Counted from the stretch's first letter, positions 8,690-18,089 are shown. The stretch is DNA of 64,000 nt from Clostridium celatum DSM 1785 (GCF_000320405.1 NZ_KB291618.1:99574-163573); one strand, 5' to 3'. The notes: generated by a model not told the origin, from the letters alone. Program-made: numbers and translations.

Positions 8690-9703
8690 TTAAGCTAATT
8701 CAGCGAAGTATTTAATAGTTCTAACCATTTGGCTAGTGTATGAGTTTTCGTTGTCATACCATGAAACAACTTGAACTTGGTATAATCCTTCTCCGATTTC
8801 AGATACCATTGTTTGAGTTGCATCGAATAATGAACCGTACTTGATTCCGATGATGTCTGAAGAAACTAATTCTTCTTCAGTGTAACCGAATGATTCGTTT
8901 GAAGCAGCTTTCATAGCAGCGTTGATTCCTTCTACAGTTACATTTTCACCCTTAACAACAGCAACTAAGATTGTGCTTGATCCTGTTGGAACTGGTACTC
9001 TTTGTGCAGAACCGATTAATTTTCCGTTTAATTCTGGAATAACTAATCCGATAGCTTTAGCAGCTCCAGTTGAGTTAGGTACTATGTTAACAGCCCCAGC
9101 TCTAGCTCTTCTTAAATCACCTTTTCTTTGAGGACCATCTAAGATCATTTGGTCTCCAGTGTAAGCGTGGATTGTTGACATTATTCCTGATTGGATTGTA
9201 GCATAGTCATTTAAAGCTTTAGCCATTGGAGCTAAACAGTTTGTAGTACAAGATGCAGCTGAGATTATGTTATCTTCAGCAGTTAATATATCTTGGTTTA
9301 CGTTGAATACAACTGTTGGAAGGTCGTTTCCAGCTGGAGCTGATATAACAACTTTCTTAGCACCTGCTTCGATATGAGCTTGAGATTTAGCTTTTGATAC
9401 GTAGAATCCAGTACATTCTAAAACTACGTCAACACCAATTTCTCCCCATGGTAATTTAGAAGCATCAGCTTCAGCATATATTCTAACTTCTTTTCCATCA
9501 ACTGTGATAGAATTTTCTCCAGCAACAACTGTATCACCTAAAGCGTATCTTCCTTGTGCTGAATCATATTTTAATAAATGAGCTAACATTTTTGGGCTTG
9601 TTAAATCGTTGATAGCAACTATTTCATACCCTTCAGCTCCAAACATTTGTCTAAATGCAAGACGTCCTATACGTCCAAATCCATTGATTGCAACTCTTAC
9701 CAT
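8690..9703 (-). CDS. gapA: glyceraldehyde-3-phosphate dehydrogenase, NAD-dependent type
   Basis: Oxidises and phosphorylates glyceraldehyde-3-phosphate to 1,3-bisphosphoglycerate. The 337-residue sequence is complete: Rossmann motif INGFGRIGR, an Asp in AINDLTSP typical of NAD preference, active-site Cys152 in SAASCTTNC, catalytic His in HAYTGDQ and C-terminal [10 protein letters not shown] strong GGAGG site precedes the ATG. It follows the cggR repressor by about 46 nt and is the first enzyme gene of the cggR-gapA-pgk-tpiA unit. Confidence 0.98.
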   Translation of the reverse strand: MVRVAINGFGRIGRLAFRQMFGAEGYEIVAINDLTSPKMLAHLLKYDSAQGRYALGDTVVAGENSITVDGKEVRIYAEADASKLPWGEIGVDVVLECTGFYVSKAKSQAHIEAGAKKVVISAPAGNDLPTVVFNVNQDILTAEDNIISAASCTTNCLAPMAKALNDYATIQSGIMSTIHAYTGDQMILDGPQRKGDLRRARAGAVNIVPNSTGAAKAIGLVIPELNGKLIGSAQRVPVPTGSSTILVAVVKGENVTVEGINAAMKAASNESFGYTEEELVSSDIIGIKYGSLFDATQTMVSEIGEGLYQVQVVSWYDNENSYTSQMVRTIKYFAELA

Positions 9704-9749
9704 TACAATTCCCTCCTAAAAATAGATATTATATATTTAAAATTAAATT

Positions 9750-10797
9750 TTAAATCTTATTAATTAAATTAGACTTTATTAACTCAGCAATTTTTCTGCC
9801 TACTGCTTCATCTGTTACTAATACAGCATTAGTATTATACATTTCAGTTGCAATTATAGCTTCTACTTTATTCTTTCCTGCTGCAACAGCAATATGCGTA
9901 TTAATTTTCTTTGCATCATTAATATTAATTCCAATAGGATTATTTTGTGAAACTACCTTTGAGTCTTTATTAAAATAACACCCAAATGCTTCTCCAACAG
10001 CGCCTAATTTTTCAAGATTATTTATATATTCTTCAGATGAGCCTCTTTTTTTAGCCATATGTATTGCATTACCAATTCCATATATTAAAATGTTAGCATT
10101 ATGAATATTTTCAATAACCTCTTTAATTTGTTTTTCCTTAAGTAATCCTTCTAATACATCCAAACTAACATTTTCAGGTATATGTAACAACTTATACGTT
10201 CCATTAACCTTCTTTGCTAAAGATGCAGCCAAAGTATTAGCTTGACTTTCTACTTTTCTTCCCATTCCACCTCGTGCTGGAATAACAAGAATATCAGATA
10301 GATTACTTACCTTTGGAAAAGCTTCAACAACTTCTTTTATTGTGCTTCCTCCAGTAATGGCGATTATATCTTTATCTTTTATTATATTTTTTGCATAATT
10401 AGCGGCTGCTGTTTCCTAATTCCTTTAAAACTGATGGATTTTCATCAACATCTCCAGGAACTATTATAACATCTTTAAGCCCTAAAAATGCTTTTATATA
10501 CTCCTCAAGGTCATTTAGTCCCTTTATTTTATGTATGAATTCATGTAATCCTTCTAAGACATCTTGTCCTTCTTTTGTTACCGTCATACCTGGAGTATTA
10601 ATTTCTATTAAATTTTGCGCCTTTAATAGATTTATTTCATTTCTTACTATTCTTTCGCCAAGATCAAGTTCACTTGCGAGCATTCTTCTTCCAATGGGTT
10701 GGTTATAATATATTGTTCTCAAAACATTATAACGTTTTTCTAGGACTTCCACCAGCTCAGGAACTATCTTTCTTTGCAAATCTAATATTTCCTGCAC
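9750..10797 (-). CDS. cggR: central glycolytic genes regulator, SorC/DeoR family (interrupted by a frameshift)
   Basis: Repressor of the gap operon; in Bacillus subtilis it is released by fructose-1,6-bisphosphate. The N-terminal frame (GTG start at 10797 after AGGAGG) carries the winged-helix segment with IGRRMLASELDLGERIVRNEI. It reaches a stop at about 10399 after LKELGNSSR. Removing one G at 10415-10416 on the minus strand joins it to the downstream frame (TAAANYAKNII, then AITGGSTIKEVVEAF, PARGGMGRKVESQ and GIGNAIHMAKKRG), giving a 348-residue protein of normal family length. The effector-binding sugar-phosphate domain is otherwise intact. Position directly upstream of gapA and the operator at 10813-10848 support the name. 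Confidence 0.93.
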
Positions 10798-10812
10798 TCT
10801 AGATCCTCCTTT

Positions 10813-10848
10813 GGACTAAAAACGTCCCAGCAATGACTTTTATGTCCC
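10813..10848 (-). promoter_or_regulatory. CggR operator, tandem GGGAC repeats
   Basis: On the minus strand two GGGAC-N6-GTC units start exactly 20 bp apart, the same architecture as the B. subtilis CggR operator (CGGGAC-N6-TGTC-N4 repeated). It lies between the -10 box (TATAAT at 10858-10863) and the cggR ribosome binding site, so bound repressor would block elongation or initiation. Confidence 0.85.
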
Positions 10849-10857
10849 ACATCTATT

Positions 10858-10863
10858 ATTATA
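10858..10863 (-). promoter_or_regulatory. -10 box of the cggR-gapA promoter
   Basis: A perfect TATAAT on the minus strand 10 bp upstream of the operator. No good -35 is seen at 17 bp (TTTTAA-like only). Confidence 0.5.
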
Positions 10864-11111
10864 AATCATATATTAAAAATTTAAAAGTCTTTAAAAGAAC
10901 TTTTTTTAAATTATTTTTCCTTTTTTAATGTTTTCTACTATTTTTTATTTTTTTATTATAATTTTCGTTGTCTTTTTTTACTTTTTATGTAATTTCAAAA
11001 TTACTCTTATAATATATTTTTTCTAATACTATTATTTTCACTTTTAATTTTCTATAATATTTTGTCCTTATATTTTTATATCTATTCATCTTTTAATTTT
11101 TAACACACGAA
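10864..11111. other. AT-rich intergenic region upstream of cggR
   Basis: About 250 bases of A/T homopolymer-like DNA between the cggR promoter and the degV terminator. I see no gene or conserved RNA here beyond the features listed beside it. Confidence 0.6.
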
Positions 11112-11145
11112 AAAATAGAAGCTATAAATTTATAGCTTCTATTTT
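11112..11145. terminator. palindromic terminator after the trmL-degV operon
   Basis: A perfect 34-base palindrome (arms 11112-11128 and 11129-11145, AAAATAGAAGCTATAAA and its complement) ends in TTTT on both strands. It lies just past the minus-strand degV stop at 11187. Confidence 0.75.
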
Positions 11146-11186
11146 AAATAAAATATAATCAAAAATATCAATATAATAGCTTCTTA

Positions 11187-12023
11187 TTATTTTTCAATAA
11201 AGAATATTCCACAAGCTCTTGTACCAGAATGTATCCCTACAGTACACCCAACAATACCATGAATATATTCTATATTTTTTTCTTCAAAATATTTTTTAAG
11301 ACCTTCAAAAATTTCCTCATTTAATATTTCATCTATAACTATTGGTGAGTTAAAATCTACATTTGCACTTTCAAAGTCAGAAATAATTTTCTTTAAAGCT
11401 TTTTTACTTCCTCTAACTTTATCTTTAACTGCCATTTGTCCTTCTTTAACTTCTAATATAAGTCTTAAACCTAAAACACTACCTATAGTACCTGCAGTTT
11501 TAGATAATCTTCCACCTCTAACTAAGTTTTCAAGTGATTCAAATCCTAATGAACTTTTTACCTTTGGAATTATATTTTTTATTTTTTCTTCAATTTCAAA
11601 AATACTATCTCCATTATCTCTGAATTCACAAGCCTTTAAAGCAAGTACCCCTAGCCCTGAAGTAACATTTCTTGAGTCAATAACTACTATATCATCGCTT
11701 TCTAACATATTCTTAGCAATACATGCAGATTGATAAGTACCACTCATTTCTGATGATAAAGTTAACGTAACTATTTTGTATCCTTCATTTAAGTATTTTT
11801 TAAATGTGTCTTCAAATCTATTTGGTGTTACTTGAGCTGTAGTTGGAAGCACATTTTCTTTTTCCATTCTTTCTAACATCTCATGAGTAGTTATTTCTAC
11901 TCCATCTAAATAACTCTCTTCTCCAAAGTTAATAAGAAGTGGTAAAACTTCTATATCTTTCTCTCTAATAAGAGAAACTGGCAAATCTAAAGTACTATCA
12001 GTAATAATTTTTATTTTTTCCAT
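11187..12023 (-). CDS. DegV family fatty-acid-binding protein
   Basis: 278-residue second DegV paralogue. It shows IITDSTLDLP at the N terminus, TAQVTPNRFEDTF, LTLSSEMSGTYQSA, VIDSRNVTSGLG, LVRGGRLSKTAGTIG and a C-terminal GIHSGTRACGIFFI. As with the paralogue at 2366, a role in binding fatty acids for phosphorylation by a FakA-type kinase is the family expectation. A GGGGG-type ribosome binding site precedes the ATG. It starts 23 nt after trmL and is probably co-transcribed with it from the promoter at 12578-12606. Confidence 0.85.
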   Translation of the reverse strand: MEKIKIITDSTLDLPVSLIREKDIEVLPLLINFGEESYLDGVEITTHEMLERMEKENVLPTTAQVTPNRFEDTFKKYLNEGYKIVTLTLSSEMSGTYQSACIAKNMLESDDIVVIDSRNVTSGLGVLALKACEFRDNGDSIFEIEEKIKNIIPKVKSSLGFESLENLVRGGRLSKTAGTIGSVLGLRLILEVKEGQMAVKDKVRGSKKALKKIISDFESANVDFNSPIVIDEILNEEIFEGLKKYFEEKNIEYIHGIVGCTVGIHSGTRACGIFFIEK

Positions 12024-12046
12024 AGTAGTACCCCCTTTTATTATTA

Positions 12047-12508
12047 TTATTTCATATTTGGAAATCCTATTTGTTTTAATGCTTCATATGCTATTATCGC
12101 AACTGTATTTGATAAGTTTAAACTTCTAGTACTTGTTTGTACCATTGGAACTCTTATTCCACTATGTGCATTATGAACCTCTTCTGGAACTCCTGATGAT
12201 TCTCTTCCGAACATTATAAAATCACCATCTTGAAATTTCTCATCAGAATATATATTTCCTCCATGAGTGGTTGATAAAAATATTCTTCTATCTCCGTATT
12301 TAGCCATAAAATCTTCATATGATTCATGTACTTCTAACTTTAAATCTTTCCAATAATCTAATCCTGATCTTCTAACAGCTTTATCATCTATACTAAAACC
12401 TAGAGGCTTAATTAGATGAAGTGTTGAATCAGTTAAAACACAAGTTCTTGCTATATTCCCTGTATTTTGTGGTATTTCTGGTTGATATAAAACTATATTT
12501 AAATTCAA
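12047..12508 (-). CDS. trmL: tRNA (cytidine(34)-2'-O)-methyltransferase
   Basis: SPOUT-class enzyme (TrmL/CspR) methylating the wobble-base ribose of tRNA-Leu isoacceptors with S-adenosylmethionine. The 153 residues show NIVLYQPEIPQNTGNIARTC at the start, the knot motifs MFGRESSGVPEE, IRVPMVQTSTRSLNLSNTVAI and a short C-terminal helix, all canonical. The start is the TTG at 12506-12508, placed 8 nt after GGAGGG, since no ATG lies near. A terminator-like hairpin sits in its leader. The product could modify the tRNA-Leu(UAA) encoded elsewhere in this window. Confidence 0.92.
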   Translation of the reverse strand: MNLNIVLYQPEIPQNTGNIARTCVLTDSTLHLIKPLGFSIDDKAVRRSGLDYWKDLKLEVHESYEDFMAKYGDRRIFLSTTHGGNIYSDEKFQDGDFIMFGRESSGVPEEVHNAHSGIRVPMVQTSTRSLNLSNTVAIIAYEALKQIGFPNMK

Positions 12509-12526
12509 GGAATTCACCCTCCAAAA

Positions 12527-12554
12527 CAAAAAGTAAGATGCTTTACACCTTACT
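12527..12554 (-). terminator. terminator-like hairpin in the trmL leader (possible attenuator)
   Basis: Minus-strand AGTAAGGTG and CATCTTACT form a 9-bp stem (one G-U) with a 5-nt loop, followed by TTTTGTTTT directly before the trmL ribosome binding site. As the promoter at 12578-12606 lies upstream, transcripts must pass this hairpin to reach trmL. Confidence 0.6.
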
Positions 12555-12577
12555 CTACAATAATCTTTATAATTTAA

Positions 12578-12606
12578 ATGATACTATATCTATATTTATT
12601 AGTCAA
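12578..12606 (-). promoter_or_regulatory. sigma-A-type promoter for trmL-degV
   Basis: Minus-strand TTGACT (12601-12606), 17-bp spacer, TATCAT (12578-12583). Confidence 0.65.
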
Positions 12607-12772
12607 AGTTTTTTACAGTTTATTAACTTTTAATATATGGTATTTAATAATTATTACTTTAGTACAATTTTATTACTTACCCTAATTTAACACAAATTCA
12701 TATGCACTCTTCACTACTACATTGTTTATATTACTATAAACACCATAATTGCTATATTTCTTAAAATAAGCA

Positions 12773-12812
12773 AAAAAATATGTATCAAAATAACTTTTGA
12801 TACATATTTTTT
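12773..12812. terminator. terminator after the VanW-family gene
   Basis: Perfect 18-bp stem (12773-12790 with 12795-12812), 4-nt loop, ending in T-runs on both strands. Confidence 0.85.
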
Positions 12813-12821
12813 ATTACTTTA

Positions 12822-14309
12822 TTATTGCGCTTCAGAAGTTTGTTGTGATTGTTGCTCACCTTCTGTTGTTTGTTGCTCATTTTTACTTTCTTCTTGAACC
12901 GGTGCTTGTGTAGCTTTTTTAGTACCTCTTAAAACAACAGCATTCATTGGTTGATATATATCAGTTGAAACTAATTCTCTATTTACTTCAACACCATTTT
13001 CATAAGTTACTAGATAGCCATTAGATTTATATCCAGCTGCTCCTCCACTCTTTGTAACTTGTTGACCTTCTGCCAATGTTGGATCATCAACATATTCTGT
13101 TGTATAGTCATATTTATCAATCACTTCATTTACAAGTTCATATGTCTTTCCAGCCATACCTTCAACATTTCCATAAATATTGAAAACTATAGTACTACCA
13201 GTCATATATCCTTCTATATAAATTGGGAAATCATATGTATTAATAAATCTATAATCTATGTCCCCTTCTGCTACTGTTGCATCTAAGCTTGCTTCAGAAT
13301 ATCCAACCATCATTGAATGGTTATATCTTAAAGATGATTTTAAATTAGCTCTCATAGCTGTTCTATATAATGCAGTAGATATTTGACATACTCCTCCACC
13401 ATATCCTGGTACAACATTTCCACCTACATATGTATTAGCTTCTTTATAACCTCTATCAGCAGTAGTTTCACCTATAGTTTGGTTATAACTAAATTCATCT
13501 CCTGGCATTAAAAGTGTTCCATTTACAAACCCTGTAGCTAATTCCATATTTGTAACTCTTCCACTACCATCATTTCTATAAGTATCAATATATTGCGATA
13601 TTCTACCGTCAATCTTAGCTAACTCAGCTGATGTTATTCTCGGAGCATACTCTTTTAATTCTACAGCTACACTTTCATTAGATGTAGGATTAGGATTTAT
13701 ACACTCAATTAGTTTATTATGTAATTCTTCTGAATCTATCTTTTTACCATTTTGTTCTGGTGTAATAGATATTTGCCCTGAATTTATAGTTATACTAGCA
13801 TTAACTGCGGCTATGTCTACTTGTGATTCAATATCATTTTCGAACTCTTTTAATTTTTCTTCATTATATGATAGTACTGGTTCTACTTGATACTCTACCC
13901 CATCTTCAATCATAGATTTCTTACTAAACATTCCTTCTTCTTTTCCATATTCTAATGCATTTACTACAGTTTCTTCTGCATTTACAGTTGGATTTAAATC
14001 AGAATATTTAATTTCAAAGTTTCTATCTCCAACAGATACTGTTATAGTTTTATTACCTATTAAAGTAACTAACTCATTATTTAATATGTTAACAGCTTCT
14101 TCTTTAGTTTTTCCACCTAAATCTAAGCCATAAGCTTGTACCCCTGGATATATCTTATCTTCCCATGAATCAACTTTACCTTTTACATTCATTACATAAC
14201 CAAATGTTACACCTAAAGCTAACACTAGAACTCCTGAAGCTATAAGTATATTCTTTTTATTTTTGTAAAAAGCAACACTTTTTTTATTGATATTATTATC
14301 CTTTTCCAT
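12822..14309 (-). CDS. VanW family protein with peptidoglycan-binding-like repeats
   Basis: 495-residue surface protein. A short basic N terminus precedes one membrane anchor (ILIASGVLVLALGVTFGYVM, about residues 20-40). Then come PG_binding_4-type repeats (GVQAYGLDLGGKTKEEAVNIL and a second unit), the VanW domain with ATGFVNGTLLMPGDEFSYNQ, GGNVVPGYGGGVCQISTALY and HSMMVGYSEASLDATV, and a Gln/Glu/Ser/Thr-rich tail of ~35 residues. Family members are common in Gram-positives and the VanW role is undefined; the cell wall is the likely location. It is not evidence of vancomycin resistance, as no vanHAX genes are nearby. Confidence 0.9.
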   Translation of the reverse strand: MEKDNNINKKSVAFYKNKKNILIASGVLVLALGVTFGYVMNVKGKVDSWEDKIYPGVQAYGLDLGGKTKEEAVNILNNELVTLIGNKTITVSVGDRNFEIKYSDLNPTVNAEETVVNALEYGKEEGMFSKKSMIEDGVEYQVEPVLSYNEEKLKEFENDIESQVDIAAVNASITINSGQISITPEQNGKKIDSEELHNKLIECINPNPTSNESVAVELKEYAPRITSAELAKIDGRISQYIDTYRNDGSGRVTNMELATGFVNGTLLMPGDEFSYNQTIGETTADRGYKEANTYVGGNVVPGYGGGVCQISTALYRTAMRANLKSSLRYNHSMMVGYSEASLDATVAEGDIDYRFINTYDFPIYIEGYMTGSTIVFNIYGNVEGMAGKTYELVNEVIDKYDYTTEYVDDPTLAEGQQVTKSGGAAGYKSNGYLVTYENGVEVNRELVSTDIYQPMNAVVLRGTKKATQAPVQEESKNEQQTTEGEQQSQQTSEAQ

Positions 14310-14540
14310 AAAAAGCTTTACTCCTCCCCATATATGTTTTTTCTTAATGATATACGTATCTTTTATATTATATTCTATTATTAATACTAATACAATTAAT
14401 AAAATATCTTTACCATCGTTTCCCTATACATTATTTTAACAAGAATTCTCTCTAAATGTAAGATAAAACATAAAAATTTGTAACTTGCATTATTTTTCAT
14501 TATTGTTTCATCTTAAATTCAGAAAAAACTCTTGTTACTT

Positions 14541-15482
14541 TTATACAGTCATACTACTTCTCTTCTTTGATGTCTCTCCATCATAATCAAAAGCTTCAAT
14601 ACTTATTTTTACCGGACCTGTTACATTGAAAGGTAAGTTTTTAACTTGAATACTAAAACTAGTATCTTTTGCATCAACTGTTCCAATCCAATAATTATTT
14701 GCAAATATATTATATCCTAGCAAATCTGTATCAGTATTCTTATTCAAAGTAACATTTATAACATTTCCCTTTCTAGTAACACTAAGCCCTGTTACATCTC
14801 TAGGTTGAGTTAACAAGTCAATACTATCAGGACCCCAATTTGCATCTACAGGATTTCCAACACCCCCAACACTTGCTTCTTCACTGTATTGCCAAATTCT
14901 CCATCTTGTCCAACCTCCTACATCAGGTGGTATTGGTGGATTTCCTGGAATAGATGTATATAAAGCAATCCATAAAATCATATTCTTCAATGGATATCCT
15001 CTATTTGGTATAAAGAAATTATCATAAAGCTGAACAAAAAATACTCCAGTATAAAGCATAAGTCTTCTTCTTGTTTTTTTCTCAAATCTCTTTCTAAATC
15101 TATCTATCCAATCAATTAATGTAGTTGTTGTAATAGATTTATCTGTAGGTGTCTCTACATCTAAAACTGGAAATAAATCTCCATAATCCTTATTTCCAAA
15201 ACCTTGTTGTAATATATTTATAAAATCGTCACATTGTGAATCTGCTGTTGTTAAATCTGCACTTGGTACCCCAAAATGATATGCTCCTACAGGAATTTTA
15301 AAATCTCTTGCTTGTTTTGCAAACTCTATAAACTTTCTATCCACTCTAAATCTACCTGTTGCTGATCCTGATGACCTTAAGTATAAAAAGTCAATTGTTG
15401 TAGCAAGCACTGAAAAATCTACCGATTGTGTATATTCATTAATATCAATACCAAAAAGACTTTTATCAGTTCTATTTTGCAT
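14541..15482 (-). CDS. glycoside hydrolase family 25 (lysozyme-type) protein with C-terminal FN3-like domain
   Basis: 313 residues. The N-terminal half is a GH25 muramidase fold: GIDINEY with the first acidic residue, IPVGAYHFG, FPVLDVET with the catalytic DxE, LMLYTGVFF and RIWQYSEE. The last ~90 residues (DVTGLSVTRKGNVINVTLNK onward) look like a fibronectin-III-like beta-sandwich. There is no signal peptide: the start at 15482, 6 nt after GGAGGA, begins MQNRTDKSLFG. Such leaderless GH25 proteins are released by lysis, act with spores, or are phage lysins; no phage genes surround it. Ddl, also a wall gene, is next upstream. Confidence 0.85.
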   Translation of the reverse strand: MQNRTDKSLFGIDINEYTQSVDFSVLATTIDFLYLRSSGSATGRFRVDRKFIEFAKQARDFKIPVGAYHFGVPSADLTTADSQCDDFINILQQGFGNKDYGDLFPVLDVETPTDKSITTTTLIDWIDRFRKRFEKKTRRRLMLYTGVFFVQLYDNFFIPNRGYPLKNMILWIALYTSIPGNPPIPPDVGGWTRWRIWQYSEEASVGGVGNPVDANWGPDSIDLLTQPRDVTGLSVTRKGNVINVTLNKNTDTDLLGYNIFANNYWIGTVDAKDTSFSIQVKNLPFNVTGPVKISIEAFDYDGETSKKRSSMTV

Positions 15483-15589
15483 AATTTCCTCCAATAAAAA
15501 ATTCTCCTTGATATTATGATATTTAACAATTTAATTATGGTTACAAATTAATAATCAACATTTCTTATTCTATAATCATTAGCTAATAT

Positions 15590-15620
15590 AAATAAAACCT
15601 ATAGGTATTATCCCTATAGG
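15590..15620 (-). terminator. terminator after ddl
   Basis: Two copies of CCTATAGG (15598-15605 and 15613-15620) form an 8-bp stem, followed on the minus strand by TTTTATTT. Confidence 0.75.
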
Positions 15621-15645
15621 CCTCATTCAATATATCATCTATTAA

Positions 15646-16557
15646 TTAAATAGTTCTCTCAACTTTTAATGAAGTTTCTATTATTTTATCTAAAAGCCCT
15701 GAGTAACTAACTTCTATAGCTGCAGCACTCTTAGGGAATAAACTTGCCGGAGTCATACCTGGTAATGTATTTACTTCTAAAATATAAGGTATTCCTTGCT
15801 TATTTATAATCATATCTACTCTCGCATAAACTTGACACTTTAAAGCTTTGTAAGTATCTAGTGCCATTTTTTCAACTTCTTTATGAAGATTTTCCTCTAA
15901 TTCAATAACTATTTCATCTGCACCATCAGCTGCATACTTCTGAGTGTAATCAAAGAAATCCGTTTGTGGTTTTATAGCTATAACTGGCCACATCTTTCCA
16001 TCAAATACTGGACAAGTTATTTCATCACCTTCTACAAATTCTTCTATCATAACTTCTGTATCCCATTTTAATCCTTCTTCAACAGCAGCTTGAATTTCTT
16101 CTTTAGCTTTTACTTTAAATGTAGCTACACTTGAACCACCATTTGTAGGTTTAACAAAAACAGGATATCCCATTTCCTCTATCTTTTCATAATCTATCTC
16201 TTCAACTGAAGATACATTTATCCATCTTGCAGTTCTAATATCACTAGCTTTTAAAACTCTCTTAGTTAAATCCTTATCCATGCACATTCCTGAACTTATC
16301 GGTCCACAACCTGAATATGGTATATCTAAAGTTTGAAGTACCGATTGAACAGTTCCATCTTCACCAAATTTTCCATGAAGAGCTAATAATGCAAAATCTA
16401 TACCTTTAACCTTTTCTATTATATCTTCTTTTTTATCAATAACTATAGGTATTATTTCATATTTACTTTTATCTATTTTTTCAACTATAGAATTACCACT
16501 TTTAAGAGAAATTTCTCTTTCTGAAGAAATTCCACCCATTATTACTCCAACCTTCAT
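15646..16557 (-). CDS. ddl: D-alanine--D-alanine ligase
   Basis: ATP-grasp enzyme joining two D-alanines for peptidoglycan. The 303-residue sequence contains MGGISSEREISLKSG, LHGKFGEDGTVQ, SGCGPISSGMCMDK, the ATP-grasp PVFVKPTNGGSSVA, the omega-loop with DYTQKYAADG whose KY pair is typical of D-Ala-D-Ala rather than D-Ala-D-Lac ligases, and metal-binding EVNTLPGMTP. A GGAGG site precedes the ATG. It stands alone between its own terminator and nth. Confidence 0.96.
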   Translation of the reverse strand: MKVGVIMGGISSEREISLKSGNSIVEKIDKSKYEIIPIVIDKKEDIIEKVKGIDFALLALHGKFGEDGTVQSVLQTLDIPYSGCGPISSGMCMDKDLTKRVLKASDIRTARWINVSSVEEIDYEKIEEMGYPVFVKPTNGGSSVATFKVKAKEEIQAAVEEGLKWDTEVMIEEFVEGDEITCPVFDGKMWPVIAIKPQTDFFDYTQKYAADGADEIVIELEENLHKEVEKMALDTYKALKCQVYARVDMIINKQGIPYILEVNTLPGMTPASLFPKSAAAIEVSYSGLLDKIIETSLKVERTI

Positions 16558-16656
16558 TAGTCAGACCTCCTATTTAACATTAATATAAATTAATTTACTA
16601 TTGCAAACACTTAAACATTATATCATAACAAAAAAATATTGCGAAGTAATGTTCAT

Positions 16657-17298
16657 TTACTTATTTTTAGCCCTTATTTCTTTAAAATACTTACACCTAT
16701 TAGTCAAAGGACATTCATTGCATTTAGGATTTCTAGCTATGCAACACCTTCTTCCATGAAATATAAGCAAATGATGTGTAAGACTCCACTCTTTTTTAGG
16801 CAACTCTGCCTGAAGCTGTTTTTCCACCTCTAATACATTATCTGAATCAGCAAGTCCTAATCTATTTGAAACTCTAAACACATGGGTATCTACTGCAATA
16901 GACGGTACTCCAAAGGCATTTGATAATACAACATTAGCGGTCTTTCTTCCTGCCCCAGCTAACGTTACTAATTCTTCCATAGTTTTTGGAACTTCTCCAT
17001 TAAAATTATTTTTAAGTTGATTGCACATTATCATTATATTTTTAGCCTTACTTCTATAAAGCCCTATTTGCCTTATTCTATCCTCAAGTTCATCGATAGA
17101 TAAAGTTAAAAATGCATCTAAATCAGGATATTCCTTAAATAAATCTTTTGTTACTTCATTAACTTTTTTATCAGTTGTTTGAGCAGATAAAATAGTTGCA
17201 ACCAACAATTGGAAAGGACTTTCATGATTCAATTCACATTTAGCATCAGGATACATTCTTTTTAATTCTTCTAATATTATTTTCGTCCTCTGTTTCAT
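16657..17298 (-). CDS. nth: endonuclease III, DNA glycosylase/AP lyase
   Basis: 213-residue base-excision repair enzyme removing oxidised pyrimidines. The helix-hairpin-helix LAGAGRKTANVVL with the catalytic Lys, the catalytic Asp in AVDTHVFRVSNR and the 4Fe-4S cluster ligands in the spacing C-X6-C-X2-C-X5-C (CIARNPKCNECPLTNRC) are all present. Full length for the family. Confidence 0.96.
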   Translation of the reverse strand: MKQRTKIILEELKRMYPDAKCELNHESPFQLLVATILSAQTTDKKVNEVTKDLFKEYPDLDAFLTLSIDELEDRIRQIGLYRSKAKNIMIMCNQLKNNFNGEVPKTMEELVTLAGAGRKTANVVLSNAFGVPSIAVDTHVFRVSNRLGLADSDNVLEVEKQLQAELPKKEWSLTHHLLIFHGRRCCIARNPKCNECPLTNRCKYFKEIRAKNK

Positions 17299-17381
17299 AA
17301 CAATTCCACCTTTACTTTAACTTTTAGTTTTACATCTTAACTTAATTGTAATATTTCTAGAATTAAATTTAATCCTAATTC

Positions 17382-18089
17382 CTAATTACTATAAACACCC
17401 CTATATTTTTCTGGAAGCCCTTTTGCTATTGCTTCCATTAAATATCTTAAACATCTTTCATCATATTCATGCTTTGATTCTTCTTTTTCCTTTTTAGGTA
17501 ACTGTATTGGTTTCCCAATATTCACATTAACCTCAGCTTCATTCCACTTTTCGCTTCCCATATCTCCATCTTTATTTATTGGAAGTAATTTTTCAGTTCC
17601 CCATAAAGATATAGGTATAATATTTGCTTTACTCATTCTAGCTACCAAAAGCACACCTTTTTTACCTTCTATCATTGAACCTGTTCTACTTCTAGTACCT
17701 TCTGGAAATAAAACTAAGTTTTCTCCTCCCTTCACTACATTTATCATAGCCATTATTGCTTCTTTGTCTGCACTATTAGGTTTAATAGGAATATTCTTCA
17801 CTATCTTAGTTCCCAAATTCGTAACTGGATCATTTGAAAGTTTAACTCCTGCAACAAATGTAGGATCATATTTTTCTTTTAATACTTTTTCTATAATAAA
17901 TCCATCAGAATTACTTAAATGGTTGGAAATAAAAATCTTTGCACCTTCTGCCTTTTCTATATTTTCATAACCATCAATTTTTATATCTGCATATTTTTTT
18001 AAATATCCATTTATTTTATTCCTTGCTATTTTAACAACCAAACCTTCCGGTAATAGCTTTATTAACTTTGCCGTAGTTTTAGATATCAA
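17382..18089 (-). CDS. plsC: 1-acyl-sn-glycerol-3-phosphate acyltransferase
   Basis: 235-residue PlsC-type acyltransferase making phosphatidic acid from lysophosphatidic acid at the membrane. Visible are the NHLSNSD catalytic HX4D motif, GVKLSN, the FPEGTRSR acyl-acceptor motif and NIIPISLWG. The start is a TTG at 18087-18089 preceded by a GGGGGAG stretch; no ATG is nearby. Phospholipid relatives in the window are pssA and a DAG-kinase-like gene. Confidence 0.88.
   Translation of the reverse strand: MISKTTAKLIKLLPEGLVVKIARNKINGYLKKYADIKIDGYENIEKAEGAKIFISNHLSNSDGFIIEKVLKEKYDPTFVAGVKLSNDPVTNLGTKIVKNIPIKPNSADKEAIMAMINVVKGGENLVLFPEGTRSRTGSMIEGKKGVLLVARMSKANIIPISLWGTEKLLPINKDGDMGSEKWNEAEVNVNIGKPIQLPKKEKEESKHEYDERCLRYLMEAIAKGLPEKYRGVYSN

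Noticed and set aside
8922..9131. Plus-strand open frame inside gapA
   Set aside because: Shadow of a strongly codon-biased gene; no ribosome binding site and no family resemblance. Other antisense frames, for example inside sdaAA and cysK, were rejected for the same reason.
7361..10797. Programmed ribosomal frameshifting in pgk and cggR
   Set aside because: No slippery heptamer with downstream stimulatory structure is seen at the breaks, the shifts go in both directions, and similar breaks occur in six unrelated genes.
12822..14309. Vancomycin resistance determinant
   Set aside because: VanW-family proteins are widespread without resistance; no vanHAX genes are nearby and the Ddl here carries the D-Ala-type KY motif.
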